NCBI RefSeq assembly: GCF_039532605.1
Contig: NZ_BAAARY010000001.1
Coordinates: forward strand, 372,001-436,000
Origin: Pilimelia columellifera
GTDB taxonomy: Bacteria; Actinomycetota; Actinomycetes; Mycobacteriales; Micromonosporaceae
DNA: 64,000 nucleotides
Direction: 5' to 3'
Positions 24,453-33,940 of the stretch are shown here, in pieces. The notes beneath the pieces are model-generated. The model saw only the letters and a program-made list of their open reading frames with translations, did not search any database and was not told where the DNA came from. A program made the position numbers and the translations under genes. Numbering within the stretch: the stretch's first letter is position 1; every line of letters starts with the position of its first letter.

Positions 24453-25229
24453 ATGCGCATCGGAGCCCATGTCGATTCCGCCGACCCGCTCGCCGAGGCC
24501 GCCGCCCGCGGCGCCGACGCGGTCCAGTTCTTCCTGTCCGACCCACAGGGCTGGAAAGCCCCGACGGCCAGGGCCGACGCGGCCGCGCTCACGACCTCCG
24601 ACGTGGCGATCTACATCCATGCGCCGTACGTGCTCAACGTAGCCACCACCAACAACCGGATCCGGATTCCCAGCCGCAAGCTCATGGTCAGCCACGCCCG
24701 GGCGGCCGCCGCCGTTGGCGCCGCCGGGCTCATCGTGCACGGTGGACATGTGAACAAGGGCGACGACCTCGCGGTCGGTTTCGACAACTGGCGCAAGACG
24801 TTCGCGTACGCCGCCGACAACGGCGGTCTCGATACGCCCATCCTCATCGAGAACACCGCCGGTGGCGACAACGCCTGCGCCCGGCGGCTCGACGCCCTGG
24901 CCCGCCTCTGGGACGCCATCGGCGATCACGAGGTGGGCTTCTGCCTCGACACCTGCCACGCCCACGCCGGCGGGGAGGAGCTGCTCGGGCTGGTCGACCG
25001 CGTCAAAGCCATCACTGGCCGGATCGACCTCGTCCACGCCAACAACTCGAAAGACCCGTTCGACTCCGGCCGGGACCGCCACGACAACCTCGCCGCCGGC
25101 GTCATCGACCCCGAGGTGCTGGCCGCCGTGATCGCCGCCGCGGGCGCCCCCGCGATCGTCGAGACGCCGGGCGGCGTCGACGGCCAGGCCACCGACATCG
25201 CGTACCTGCGCGGAAAGCTCGGCGGCTGA
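24453..25229 (+). CDS. nfo: endonuclease IV-like AP endonuclease
   Basis: This 258-aa protein of the xylose-isomerase-like TIM barrel family cleaves abasic sites in base excision repair. Metal-binding and active-site stretches of endonuclease IV are visible: RIGAHVD at the start, IHAPYVLNV, VHGGHV, ILIENTAGG, FCLDTCHAHAGG and HANNSKDPFDSGRDRHDNLAAG. The start ATG is 24453; the in-frame ATG upstream gives residues foreign to the family. The stop overlaps the next gene by one base (TGATG). Confidence 0.88.
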   Translation: MRIGAHVDSADPLAEAAARGADAVQFFLSDPQGWKAPTARADAAALTTSDVAIYIHAPYVLNVATTNNRIRIPSRKLMVSHARAAAAVGAAGLIVHGGHVNKGDDLAVGFDNWRKTFAYAADNGGLDTPILIENTAGGDNACARRLDALARLWDAIGDHEVGFCLDTCHAHAGGEELLGLVDRVKAITGRIDLVHANNSKDPFDSGRDRHDNLAAGVIDPEVLAAVIAAAGAPAIVETPGGVDGQATDIAYLRGKLGG

Positions 25230-27082
25230 TGGCCGACGACACCCCCGACGGACCCCCGGCTGGACCGGTAACGCCCGTGTCTGGCCCTGCCGACCCCAGC
25301 GCGAGCGACCCGTTCGCCAGGTTCGCTCCGGCCGCTCCGCAGCCGCCCAACCGCCTCGCCCGGGCCGGCCGCGCCGCCTGGCGGGTGCTCCGACACGAGT
25401 GGACCCTGGCCGCGCTCACCAGCCTGGCGCTCGCCGCGCTGATGACCTGGCCGACGTTGCGTCGACCGATGACCACCATCCCCGAGGACGCCATCGACCC
25501 GTCCCTACAGGCATGGCAGATGGCCTGGTCGGGCCACGCGCTCAAGACGGATCTGGGCAGCCTGTGGCACGCCAACGGCTTCTACCCCGAGCCGTACAGC
25601 TTCGCGTTCTCCGACACCCTGCTCGGCTACGCCCCGGCTGGCCTGGTCGGCGACGGCTCAGTGGCCGCCGTGATGCGCTACAACATCATGTACGTGCTGG
25701 CGCACGCACTGGCGTTCCTCGGCGCGTACGCCCTGATCAGGCAACTCGGCGCGGGGCGTGTCGGCGCCGCGATCGCCGGCCTGGCCTGTGGGTTCGCCCC
25801 CTGGCGGCTGTCCCAGGCCGGACACCTGCATGTGCTCTCCAGCGGTGGGATCGCCCTCGCGCTCGCGATGCTCGCCCGCGGCCACGGCTGGTCGTTGCGG
25901 CACGGTTACCGCCCCGAGCGCCGCCGGCCAGGTTGGGTCCTCGCCGGCTGGCTGGTGGCGGCCTGGCAGCTCAGCCTCGGCTTCGGCATCGGCCTCGGCT
26001 TCGCCTACGCGCTCGCCCTCATCGCTGTGGTCGCCGCGGTCTGGTGGACGGTGAGCCGGCTGCGTCGGGGCGCCGCGGCGATGCCGTTCGGCTGGCCGCT
26101 GCTCGCCGCCAACCTCGGCGGCGGCCTGGTCTTCGGCGCCGTCGGCGTTCTCATGGCGCTGCCGTACTACGAGGTCGCCGAACTTCACCCGTACGCCAAG
26201 CGCACCACCGGGCTGCTCGACATGTACTCACCGCCGCTGCTCGGTTTCGTCACCGCTCCCGAGCACTCCCTGATCTGGGGCCCGGACCACGCCGCGCTGC
26301 GGGAGCGGCTGGCCTGGGCGCCGGAGATGGCGCTGCTGCCCGGATTCACCCTGTACGCGCTGGCCCTCACCGGGCTTTTCTTCTCGGTGTGGACGCTGCG
26401 ACAGCGCCTGTTCCTGGTCGCCGCCGTCCTCGGCACCGGCGCGCTGTCGATGGGCACCCAGTTCTTCGGCGGCGAGTACGGCTACCTGCTGCTCTTCGAG
26501 TACCTGCCCGGCTGGGAGGGGGTGCGCACCCCCGGCCGGCTGATGCTGTGGACGACCCTGCTGCTCACCGTGCTGGCCGCCGGCGCCGTCACCGAGATCC
26601 TCCGTCGAGCGGCGGCGCTCCGGCACGATCCGGGCACGGCCGGGCTCCATGGCTGGCTACGGCTCGCGACCATCGTGCCGGCCCTCCTGGTGCTCGCTGA
26701 GGGCCTGAACACCACGCCACACCCCACCGTCCCGACCGCGCCGGCGGCGCTACGGCAGACCGCCGGCCCGGCGATGGTCCTGCCCAGCGACTTCCGGATC
26801 GACAGCTACGTGCTGCTGTGGTCCACCGCCGGCTTCCCGAAGGTCGTCAACGGCAACAGCGGCTTCACGCCCAACAGCCTCGGCACTACCAGGAAGATCA
26901 TGGAGACCTTCCCGGACCAGCTCAGCGTCGAGCACCTCCGCAAGATCGGCATTCGCTCGGTGGTCGTCCTGCGTGACGAGCTGCCGGGAACCCCGTGGGA
27001 ACAGATCGCCGAACGGCCGGTCGACCAGCTAGGCGTGAGCCGGACTGAGGTCGACGGCGCGCTTGTCTTCACCGTCACCTGA
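25229..27082 (+). CDS. polytopic membrane protein, GT-C glycosyltransferase-like
   Basis: This 617-aa protein starts with a ~45-residue Pro/Ala-rich cytoplasmic tail, followed by about a dozen hydrophobic segments. After the first segment comes an acidic extracytoplasmic stretch (PEDAIDPSLQAWQMAW) and later HANGFYPEPYSFAFSDTLLGYAP, the position of the catalytic loop in GT-C fold glycosyltransferases. A soluble C-terminal domain of ~130 residues ends the protein. It probably transfers a sugar from a lipid carrier at the outer face of the membrane; substrate unknown. It overlaps the converging next gene by 54 bases at the 3' end. Confidence 0.65.
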   Translation: MADDTPDGPPAGPVTPVSGPADPSASDPFARFAPAAPQPPNRLARAGRAAWRVLRHEWTLAALTSLALAALMTWPTLRRPMTTIPEDAIDPSLQAWQMAWSGHALKTDLGSLWHANGFYPEPYSFAFSDTLLGYAPAGLVGDGSVAAVMRYNIMYVLAHALAFLGAYALIRQLGAGRVGAAIAGLACGFAPWRLSQAGHLHVLSSGGIALALAMLARGHGWSLRHGYRPERRRPGWVLAGWLVAAWQLSLGFGIGLGFAYALALIAVVAAVWWTVSRLRRGAAAMPFGWPLLAANLGGGLVFGAVGVLMALPYYEVAELHPYAKRTTGLLDMYSPPLLGFVTAPEHSLIWGPDHAALRERLAWAPEMALLPGFTLYALALTGLFFSVWTLRQRLFLVAAVLGTGALSMGTQFFGGEYGYLLLFEYLPGWEGVRTPGRLMLWTTLLLTVLAAGAVTEILRRAAALRHDPGTAGLHGWLRLATIVPALLVLAEGLNTTPHPTVPTAPAALRQTAGPAMVLPSDFRIDSYVLLWSTAGFPKVVNGNSGFTPNSLGTTRKIMETFPDQLSVEHLRKIGIRSVVVLRDELPGTPWEQIAERPVDQLGVSRTEVDGALVFTVT

Positions 27083-28504
27083 GCGGTCGTCGGCGCCGTC
27101 GCGATCGGCGAGTTCGCCCTCGTCGGGATCCGTGCCGTCGTAGCTGGCCCGAACCGGATCACGCTCCGGCCGCATGATGTCCCGAGCCACCATGACACAC
27201 AGGACTACCACGGCGCCCATCCGCAGGATCGACGCCAGGACGAAGACCCACTCCGGAAAGACCGTCTTCCCGCCGGCGCCCATGAGCTCGCCGTAGAACG
27301 CGGCGAAGTAGCACACCTCGGCGAGCTGCCAGGCCAAAAACGCCGTCCACCGTGGTCGCGCGAGCACCGCCAGCGGCAGCAGCCACAGCACGAACTGCTG
27401 CGACCACACCTTGTTGAAGATCAGGAACAGCGCGACGACGAGGAAGGCGACCTGCGCCAGGCGTGGTCGCTGTGGCGCCCGCAGCACCAGCACCAGCACC
27501 GCGGCCCAGGCGAAGGCGATGAGCACGTAGGTGAGGAGGTTCAGGGTCGGGATGTCAGCGCCGAGCCGCTTGAACAGCTCCAGCCCGTACTCGCCCGGGC
27601 CGGTGGGTAGATGCTCGCCGATGTACCACAGCGTGCCCCAGTCGACGCCGCGCTCGCGGTTGAGCCGTAGGAACTCCGACCAGCCGGTCTGGTTCAACCA
27701 GATCACCGGCAGGTTGACCGAGAGCCAGACGACGATTCCCATCGCCGTCGCCTCGATCGCCGGGGCCAGCCGACGGGCCCGTACCGCCAGGAACAGGATC
27801 GCGATGAACAGGAAGCCAGGCCACAGCTTCGCCGCGGTGCCCAACCCAAGCAGCAGCCCGGCGAGGAGCGGACGGCGCCTGGCCCAGGCGGCCAGGCCGC
27901 CGACGGCGAACACGATCGACAGCAGGTCCCAGTTGACGGTCCCGCTGATGAACAGGGCCGGAGCGAGCGCGAACATCGCCACGTCCCACGGGCGACGTCG
28001 CCGCATCCCCAGCAGCAGCGCGATGGTGACGACAGCCAGCACGCTGAGCACGAACGCGTTGACGTTGTAGAACCACATCCCCATGTTGATCTCGGGGTGG
28101 CTCTGGCCGTAGGCGTGGATCGGCAGACCGAGCAGGCCCATAAACGCCCCGGTCAGGACCGGGTACTCGACCGGATGGTCCAGGTAGGGGATTTTTCCCT
28201 CGTCCAGACCCTCGTTGAAAAACAACGCCAGCACATCGCTGTAGCAGAACCGGGTGTACTGGACATTGTTCGTCCATGCCCCGTCCATGCACGGCGTCTT
28301 CTGCACCCAGTGCAGCACCAACGTGAGGCAGCCGAGCGCGAGGACGATCCGCGCCGGAGTCCAGAACCGCCGGGGGGACGGGCCGCCTGGACCGGCGGCG
28401 TGCGCGCCGAGCGGACCTCCGATGGCCTCGACCAGCCCGCGGACGAACCCGTCCGTACGCCCCGGATCATCGACTGCCGTACGACGCGCCTTCATTCCCG
28501 ACAT
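27029..28504 (-). CDS. GT87 family (DUF2029) alpha-mannosyltransferase-like protein
   Basis: This 491-aa polytopic protein has ten or more hydrophobic segments. The loop after segment 1 (KTPCMDGAWTNNVQYTRFCYSD...DEGKIPYLDHPVEYPVLTG) contains the acidic residues and the HPVEYP motif typical of GT87 polyprenyl-phosphomannose-dependent mannosyltransferases. The C-terminal ~45 residues are acidic and cytoplasmic. It lies 92 bases downstream of the class A PBP on the same strand and may be cotranscribed, pointing to envelope polymer synthesis. ATG 28504 or ATG 28495 could start it. Its last 54 bases overlap the converging gene. Confidence 0.8.
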   Translation of the reverse strand: MSGMKARRTAVDDPGRTDGFVRGLVEAIGGPLGAHAAGPGGPSPRRFWTPARIVLALGCLTLVLHWVQKTPCMDGAWTNNVQYTRFCYSDVLALFFNEGLDEGKIPYLDHPVEYPVLTGAFMGLLGLPIHAYGQSHPEINMGMWFYNVNAFVLSVLAVVTIALLLGMRRRRPWDVAMFALAPALFISGTVNWDLLSIVFAVGGLAAWARRRPLLAGLLLGLGTAAKLWPGFLFIAILFLAVRARRLAPAIEATAMGIVVWLSVNLPVIWLNQTGWSEFLRLNRERGVDWGTLWYIGEHLPTGPGEYGLELFKRLGADIPTLNLLTYVLIAFAWAAVLVLVLRAPQRPRLAQVAFLVVALFLIFNKVWSQQFVLWLLPLAVLARPRWTAFLAWQLAEVCYFAAFYGELMGAGGKTVFPEWVFVLASILRMGAVVVLCVMVARDIMRPERDPVRASYDGTDPDEGELADRDGADDRSGDGEDKRAVDLSPAHA

Positions 28505-28596
28505 CCTGCCGCATCACCGGCCGCCGCAGCGGAATTGGCGGGCCCGCCGCCGCGCCGCGCGTGGGCACGCGCCCCATCGCCCGTCCCGGGACCGCC

Positions 28597-31302
28597 TCAG
28601 CCGACGTTCCCGTTCCCGTTCCCGTTGCCATTCCCGCCGCCTCCGCCGCCTCCGCCGCCTCCGCCGGGGCCGGGGTCAGTGGGCTCGCCGGGGTTCGGCG
28701 CGGGCAGCGTCGGGAACGGCAGCTGCGGCGTTCCGGGGAACCCGGGCTGGTCATCGTCGTCGCCGTCGCCGGGGAAACAGAGCGGCGGGCAAGGGAGCGA
28801 AGGCAGGGTCGGACGGGGCGGCTCGATCCCGTCGCCCTTCTTGTCCGGGTTACCGATGTTGGTCGACGGCGGGAACTGCTCGAACGGCTGCCCGGACGAC
28901 GCCTCGGTCATGAACGCCTTCCAGATCCGGGCGGGGAGCCCGGCGCCAATCATGTTTCCCCCGGTAGCCCGGTCCTTGATGGCGACCCGGGCGCTGTCAT
29001 CGGTGCCGGCCCAGACCGCCGAGGCGAGTTTGGGCGTGTGGCCGACCATCCAGGCGTCGCCGTTGAGGTCCGGCTTGACGCTGCTGAGTTCCCAGGTGCC
29101 GGTCTTGCCGGCGACGTCCCGGCCGTCCTGGAGGCCGTTGCCGTCGTTCCGGGGCACCTGACGCAGGATCTGGTTGACTTCGTCGGCGACCTCGCGGTCG
29201 ATGCGCTGTTCGGGCTTGAGACGCTCGCCGCCGACGATCTCCTCGAACTTGCCGGTGCTGAGGTTCTTCCGCTCGACCTTGAGCACGAAGTGCGCCTTGT
29301 TGTAGACCCCGCGGGCGGCGAAGGTCGCCATGCCGTTGGCGTGGTCGAGCACGGTGACCGGGTACTTGCCGTAGCCCACGTGGTAGTCGAAGAGCTTCCG
29401 CCCGGCGTACTCGGTCTCGTTCATGTTGGCGAGGTCACGGGGGCGCATGGTGCCGTCCCGCTCCTGGCTCCACATCGTCCTGATGCCGGCGCGCTTGGCC
29501 ACATCGACGACCTTGTCCGGGCCGATCTTCTCGGCCACCCCGAAGAAGGGGACGTTGTACGACCGGACGGTCGACTCACGAAGGGTGCAGGCGTTGCTGC
29601 CCCGATCGCAGTTCGGACGGAGGGTGCCGGCGTTGGTAATGAGGTTACCGGCGTCGTCCTTGCGTGCGACGCCGCGCCAGAACGTGTTGGCGCTGTAGCC
29701 TTCCTGGAGCGCGGCGGCGAGGGTGTAGACCTTGAACGACGAGGCCGCCGGATGCCCGCCGATCGGGTTGCCGTTCTTGTCGAAGTTGAGCCCGGCGTAG
29801 TCGGTTTCTGCCCGGTTGGTGTTGGGGCCGCCGTAGTAGGCGACCACCCGGCCGGTGTCAGGGTCGACGGCGGCGAGTCCCACCTTCAGGTTCTTCTGCT
29901 GGCTCCTCAGGAAATCGCCCCTGGGGGCGGCCACCCGCTCGGCCGCCTTCTGCGCCTTGTGCTGCAGCGTGGTGGTGACTCGGAAGCCGCCCCGCTGGAG
30001 CGCCTGAAGGCAGCCGCCGACCTGGCAGAGGGGCTTCTTGGTCTTCGGATCGCGCATCTCGGACAGCTCACGCGTCACGTAGTTGACCACGATCCCGGAC
30101 GGGGTCTGCAGCCCACACTCGACGCCACAGGCGCGGTCGTCGAACTCGACCACCTTGGGGTATTTGAGCGTGTTTCGCTGCTCGGGCGCCAGCCAGCCCT
30201 TCTGGACCATGCCGTCGAGGACGTAGCCCCAGCGCTCCTGGGCCGCCCCGGGGTTGAGCGTTGGGTCGTAACCCTTGTGCGTCTCGGACGACACCGGCTG
30301 CTTGATGACAGCGGCGAGCACGGCCGCCTCGGCCACGCTGATGCGGTTGACCGGCTTTTTGAAGTAGGACTGCGCGGCGGTCTCGATGCTGTAGGCGCCC
30401 CGACCGAAGTAGATCGTGTTGAGGTAGTACTCCATGATCGTGTCTTTGGGGAACTTGTCGTTGAGCTTCGACGCGAGGATCGCTTCCCGGGCCTTGCGGG
30501 CGTAGGAGATCTCCTTGGTCAGCTCCATCGCGTTCCGGGCGTACTGCTGGGTGATGGTGGAGGCGCCCTGCGTGCTGTCGGTGGTGAGGTTGCTCCAGGC
30601 CGCGCGCATGATGCCGACGTAGTCGATGCCGGAGTGCTCGTAGAACTTGCGGTCCTCGGCTGAGGCCACCGCCCGTTCGACATGGTCCGGGATCTGCTTG
30701 ATCGTGGCGTAGCTGCGGTTCTCCTGCCCGACCTTGGCGATCTCGTTCTTGCTGTCGGAGTACATGAGGGTCGAGGTGAGCGCGAGGTTGTTGAAGTCCT
30801 TCGGCACGACCACGGTCGTCGAGTACCAGGTGACGCCCACCACGGTCGCGCCGAGCAGCATGCCGACGACCGAGACGATGCCGATGATCCAGTTGATCCG
30901 CCGTCGCCGGCTGTTGGGTTCGCCGCCGAGGCGACGGGCGGCGAGCAGGCTCTGCCCGCTGAGTTTGGTGAGACTGGCGAGTCCGCCGCCGCGGGCGCTT
31001 CCAGGGGCGCCGCCGGTCGGACGGCGGCCGACGCTGGCGCGGCCGGCCGGGACCCGCGCCGACGCCCGGGCCGGGCCGTTGGGGTCACCGCCGCGGTCGG
31101 CCGCGGGGACGCTCACCCGGGCGCTGGCCCGGGCGACAGCGCGCCCGCCGGCGCCCGGCGCGTAGTTGTTGGGGACGGCGGCGCGCCCGGCGGAGCCCTG
31201 CCTGGCGCCGCCGGAGTGGCCGCCGCCGTTTCCTGGCCATGGCTGAGGGTTCTCGGAGCCGTCCGGCCCCGATCTGAACCCGGAGTCACCATAGGAAGTC
31301 AT
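28597..31302 (-). CDS. class A penicillin-binding protein (transglycosylase/transpeptidase)
   Basis: This 901-aa bifunctional peptidoglycan synthase has a ~135-residue basic, Gly/Ala-rich cytoplasmic tail, one transmembrane anchor (~137-160), a GT51 glycosyltransferase domain (catalytic Glu216 in ASAEDRKFYEH; QGASTITQQ ~246-253) and a transpeptidase domain with SSFK (Ser521), SYN (581-583) and KTGT (733-736). The C-terminus is Pro-rich and ends in a poly-Gly run and four Gly-Asn repeats. It polymerises lipid II and crosslinks stem peptides. Its start overlaps the DUF5318 gene by 4 bases, so the two are coupled. It corresponds to PonA-type enzymes. Confidence 0.95.
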   Translation of the reverse strand: MTSYGDSGFRSGPDGSENPQPWPGNGGGHSGGARQGSAGRAAVPNNYAPGAGGRAVARASARVSVPAADRGGDPNGPARASARVPAGRASVGRRPTGGAPGSARGGGLASLTKLSGQSLLAARRLGGEPNSRRRRINWIIGIVSVVGMLLGATVVGVTWYSTTVVVPKDFNNLALTSTLMYSDSKNEIAKVGQENRSYATIKQIPDHVERAVASAEDRKFYEHSGIDYVGIMRAAWSNLTTDSTQGASTITQQYARNAMELTKEISYARKAREAILASKLNDKFPKDTIMEYYLNTIYFGRGAYSIETAAQSYFKKPVNRISVAEAAVLAAVIKQPVSSETHKGYDPTLNPGAAQERWGYVLDGMVQKGWLAPEQRNTLKYPKVVEFDDRACGVECGLQTPSGIVVNYVTRELSEMRDPKTKKPLCQVGGCLQALQRGGFRVTTTLQHKAQKAAERVAAPRGDFLRSQQKNLKVGLAAVDPDTGRVVAYYGGPNTNRAETDYAGLNFDKNGNPIGGHPAASSFKVYTLAAALQEGYSANTFWRGVARKDDAGNLITNAGTLRPNCDRGSNACTLRESTVRSYNVPFFGVAEKIGPDKVVDVAKRAGIRTMWSQERDGTMRPRDLANMNETEYAGRKLFDYHVGYGKYPVTVLDHANGMATFAARGVYNKAHFVLKVERKNLSTGKFEEIVGGERLKPEQRIDREVADEVNQILRQVPRNDGNGLQDGRDVAGKTGTWELSSVKPDLNGDAWMVGHTPKLASAVWAGTDDSARVAIKDRATGGNMIGAGLPARIWKAFMTEASSGQPFEQFPPSTNIGNPDKKGDGIEPPRPTLPSLPCPPLCFPGDGDDDDQPGFPGTPQLPFPTLPAPNPGEPTDPGPGGGGGGGGGGGNGNGNGNGNVG
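28605..28667. repeat. simple hexamer repeats in the PBP 3' end
   Basis: A short tandem of CGTTCC units (28605-28627) is followed by CCGCCT units (28635-28666). On the coding strand they encode the Gly-Asn repeats and the poly-Gly run at the PBP C-terminus. Such tracts are prone to slippage and length change. Confidence 0.75.
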
Positions 31303-31784
31303 TCGTCACACCCTGCCGTCGCGACGGCGCCGTCGCGCCGCGCTGATTGAGAAACCCGGCCGTAGCGTTCAGGCCGTTCATTGATATCTACGTCGATCCG
31401 CCGTGGCGAGTTCGATCCGGTCACACGCGTGCCCAGTAGATACTGCTCTATCAGATGATTCCAGCCGCAGCCGCGGCAGACTTCGACCAGGTAGACCTGA
31501 AATTCGTCGACCGTCGCGGCGAGCAGGGACAACTCGTCCGGTCGGCGCGCCTGCCCGGCCGACTGTCGAAGCGCCTCCCCATACGCGAATCGGACATATG
31601 TCAGGTTCTCGCGGCGGCAGACCGGGCAGCGGAGCTCAGTCTGTTCCCCGTGGAACCTTGCCGCGTTGCGCAGGTAGGGCGAGGAGTCGCAGATCTCGCC
31701 CATGGCGACCAGGCCGCGCTGGAAATCCCGCAGCACAGCCCGCTTGGTCAGCGAGTAGTCGACGACCGGCCGCTGCGTGGACAT
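31299..31784 (-). CDS. DUF5318-like protein with two CxxC pairs
   Basis: This 161-aa protein contains CPVCRRE at ~52 and CRGCGW at ~104, which would bind one zinc ion, in a compact domain rich in charged residues. It matches what I recall of the actinobacterial DUF5318 family, which is found beside PadR and PBP genes; that is memory, not a search. The function is unknown. ATG 31784 is chosen because the conserved start MSTQRPVVDYSLTKRAVL begins there. Its stop overlaps the PBP start by 4 bases. Confidence 0.75.
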   Translation of the reverse strand: MSTQRPVVDYSLTKRAVLRDFQRGLVAMGEICDSSPYLRNAARFHGEQTELRCPVCRRENLTYVRFAYGEALRQSAGQARRPDELSLLAATVDEFQVYLVEVCRGCGWNHLIEQYLLGTRVTGSNSPRRIDVDINERPERYGRVSQSARRDGAVATAGCDE

Positions 31785-31989
31785 GCGTGAAGGGTACGCG
31801 GTCAGAGCACCCGACGCGATATTCGTGACGCTCTGCACGAGACAGGCAACCAGGGGTCACTACCGGCGTGAGCAGGGCCGCTAGTTGCGACATATCTCGA
31901 CGCGCTCTACCGTGACGATGTATCGGCGCGATACATCGGCCCGCGAGCGTGGGCCGCCGCCGGCCAAGATCACTCCAGCTGTGTCGGAG

Positions 31990-32628
31990 ATGAGCGACCG
32001 AGGAGGACCGCCCGCTGTGCTCGAGCTTGCGATCCTCGGACTTCTACAGGAAACCCCGATGCACGGCTACGAGCTTCGCAAGGAGCTGGGCGCCAAACTC
32101 GGCGCCTTCCGGGCGGCCATCTCCTACGGCACGCTCTACCCGACGCTACGCCGGATGCGGGACGCCGGCTGGATCGCCGAAACGCCCCCCGCCGCGTCTG
32201 CCGGTCCGCTGGACTCGGCCCTCACCAGCAAACGCAGCCGCGTCGTCTACCGGATCACCGCCGAAGGCAAGGAACGCTTCGCCGACCGGCTGTGCGCCGC
32301 CGGACCGGAAACCTACGACGACCCCGGCTTCGGCGTCCACTTCACGTTCTTCGCCCGCACCGACACCGCCACCAGGCTGCGCATCCTCGAAGGCCGCCGG
32401 CGCCGGGTCGAGGAGCGCCGCGAGGGCCTGCGCAACGTCCTCAGTCGGGCAGCGTCCCGACTCGACGCGTACACGCTGGAGTTGCAACGGCACGGCCTGG
32501 ACGCCTGCGAACGGGAAGTCCGCTGGCTGGAGGAGCTCATCGCCAACGAGCGCTCCGGCCGCCCCCCGTCGCAACAACCCACAGACCCCACCCCGCCCGG
32601 GGACCACCGTGGCGGTCGTCATCAATAA
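31990..32628 (+). CDS. PadR family transcriptional regulator
   Basis: This 212-aa regulator has a PadR winged helix at the N-terminus (LELAILGLLQETPMHGYELRKEL, AISYGTLYPTLRRMRDAGWI) and a C-terminal helical dimerisation region (~115-190), followed by a Pro-rich tail. ATG 31990 is used; GTG 32017, with AGGAGGA well spaced in front of it, is equally plausible and would begin exactly at the conserved core. It is divergent from the DUF5318-PBP-GT87 genes and 13 bases ahead of inositol phosphate synthase, so it may control either side. Confidence 0.88.
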   Translation: MSDRGGPPAVLELAILGLLQETPMHGYELRKELGAKLGAFRAAISYGTLYPTLRRMRDAGWIAETPPAASAGPLDSALTSKRSRVVYRITAEGKERFADRLCAAGPETYDDPGFGVHFTFFARTDTATRLRILEGRRRRVEERREGLRNVLSRAASRLDAYTLELQRHGLDACEREVRWLEELIANERSGRPPSQQPTDPTPPGDHRGGRHQ

Positions 32629-32641
32629 GAGGAGGCACCCG

Positions 32642-33721
32642 ATGGGCTCCGTCCGCGTCGCCATCGTCGGCGTCGGTAACTGCGCCTCGTCCCTGGTCCA
32701 GGGCGTGGAGTACTACCGCGACGCCAACCCGAACGACCGCGTCCCGGGTCTCATGCACGTCCAGTTCGGTGACTACCACGTCAAAGACGTGGAGTTCGTC
32801 GCCGCATTCGACGTGGATGCCAAGAAGGTCGGCCGTGACCTCGCCGAGGCGATCGTCGCCAGCGAGAACAACACGATCAAGCTGTGCGACGTGCCGCCGA
32901 GCGGGATCACCGTCCAGCGCGGGCCGACCTTCGACGGACTCGGCCAGTACTACCGCGAGATCATCCAGGAGTCCGACGACGAGCCGGTGAACGTGGCGCA
33001 AACCCTGCGCGACGCTCGGGCCGACGTCGTCGTCGCCTACCTGCCGGTCGGCTCCGAGGAGGCCGCCAAGTTCTACGCCCAGGAGGCGATCGACGCCGGC
33101 TGCGCGTTCGTCAACGCGCTGCCCGTCTTCATCGCCTCCGACCCGGTGTGGGCGGACAAGTTCGCCGACGCGGGCCTGCCGATCGTCGGCGACGACATCA
33201 AGTCGCAGGTCGGCGCGACCATCGTGCACCGGGCGTTGGCGAAGCTGTTCGAGGACCGGGGCGTCGAGCTGCTGCGCACCTACCAGCTCAACTTCGGCGG
33301 CAACATGGACTTCATGAACATGCTGGAGCGCACGCGCCTCATGTCCAAGAAGATCTCCAAGACGCAGTCGGTCACCTCGCAGATCCCGCACGAGATGGGC
33401 AAAGGCGAGGTCCACATCGGGCCGTCGGACCACGTGCCGTGGCTCGACGACCGCAAGTGGGCGTACATCCGCCTCGAAGGCCGCTCGTTCGGGGACGTTC
33501 CGCTGAACGCCGAGCTGAAGCTCGAGGTGTGGGACTCGCCGAACTCCGCCGGCGTCATCATCGACGCGGTCCGCGCGGCGAAGATCGCCCTCGACCGCAA
33601 GGTCGGTGGGCCGATCCTGTCCGCGTCGAGCTACTTCATGAAGTCGCCGCCGCAGCAGTACGCCGACCACGACGCCCACCAGGCCGTCGAGGCGTTCATC
33701 AAGGGCGAGATCGAGAGCTGA
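32642..33721 (+). CDS. ino1: inositol-3-phosphate synthase
   Basis: This 359-aa myo-inositol-1-phosphate synthase converts glucose 6-phosphate to inositol phosphate, the precursor of phosphatidylinositol and mycothiol in actinobacteria. The NAD-binding motif VAIVGVGNCASSLVQG is at the start; SQVGATIVHRAL and QLNFGGNMDFMNM, conserved near the active site, follow. The ATG has AAGAGGAGGCACCC upstream. It directly follows the PadR gene and ends before a long hairpin. The length matches short prokaryotic Ino1 proteins. Confidence 0.95.
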   Translation: MGSVRVAIVGVGNCASSLVQGVEYYRDANPNDRVPGLMHVQFGDYHVKDVEFVAAFDVDAKKVGRDLAEAIVASENNTIKLCDVPPSGITVQRGPTFDGLGQYYREIIQESDDEPVNVAQTLRDARADVVVAYLPVGSEEAAKFYAQEAIDAGCAFVNALPVFIASDPVWADKFADAGLPIVGDDIKSQVGATIVHRALAKLFEDRGVELLRTYQLNFGGNMDFMNMLERTRLMSKKISKTQSVTSQIPHEMGKGEVHIGPSDHVPWLDDRKWAYIRLEGRSFGDVPLNAELKLEVWDSPNSAGVIIDAVRAAKIALDRKVGGPILSASSYFMKSPPQQYADHDAHQAVEAFIKGEIES

Positions 33722-33726
33722 CACCG

Positions 33727-33785
33727 CACGTAAGGCGGCGGGCGTTCCGGACCGAGCTGGTCCGGGCCGCCCGCCGCCTTACGTG
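33727..33785 (+). terminator. long hairpin terminator after ino1
   Basis: A perfect 17-bp outer stem (33727-33743 with 33769-33785) encloses a nearly perfect inner stem around the loop at 33754-33758. It starts 5 bases past the ino1 stop. Confidence 0.85.
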
Positions 33786-33940
33786 GTGACGGCTTGCGAA
33801 CGCGGGGTACGTCGTCCGGGGACGGTCGTTCGGCAGCGGCATGGGTCCGACGGCCGGAACAATGAGCATTTTGGTTGATCTGTGCTTTGCCGGGCCGTCA
33901 GTAGCGTTAATTCCGTTACGACCTCTGCCGAAGGACTGTC

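Noticed and set aside
28561..30663. 700-aa plus-strand open frame opposite the PBP gene
   Set aside because: It is antisense to a well-supported PBP with all catalytic motifs; Val/Leu/Glu/Gly-rich shadow composition.
32537..33724. 395-aa minus-strand open frame opposite ino1
   Set aside because: It is antisense to a clear inositol phosphate synthase and lacks a start signal.
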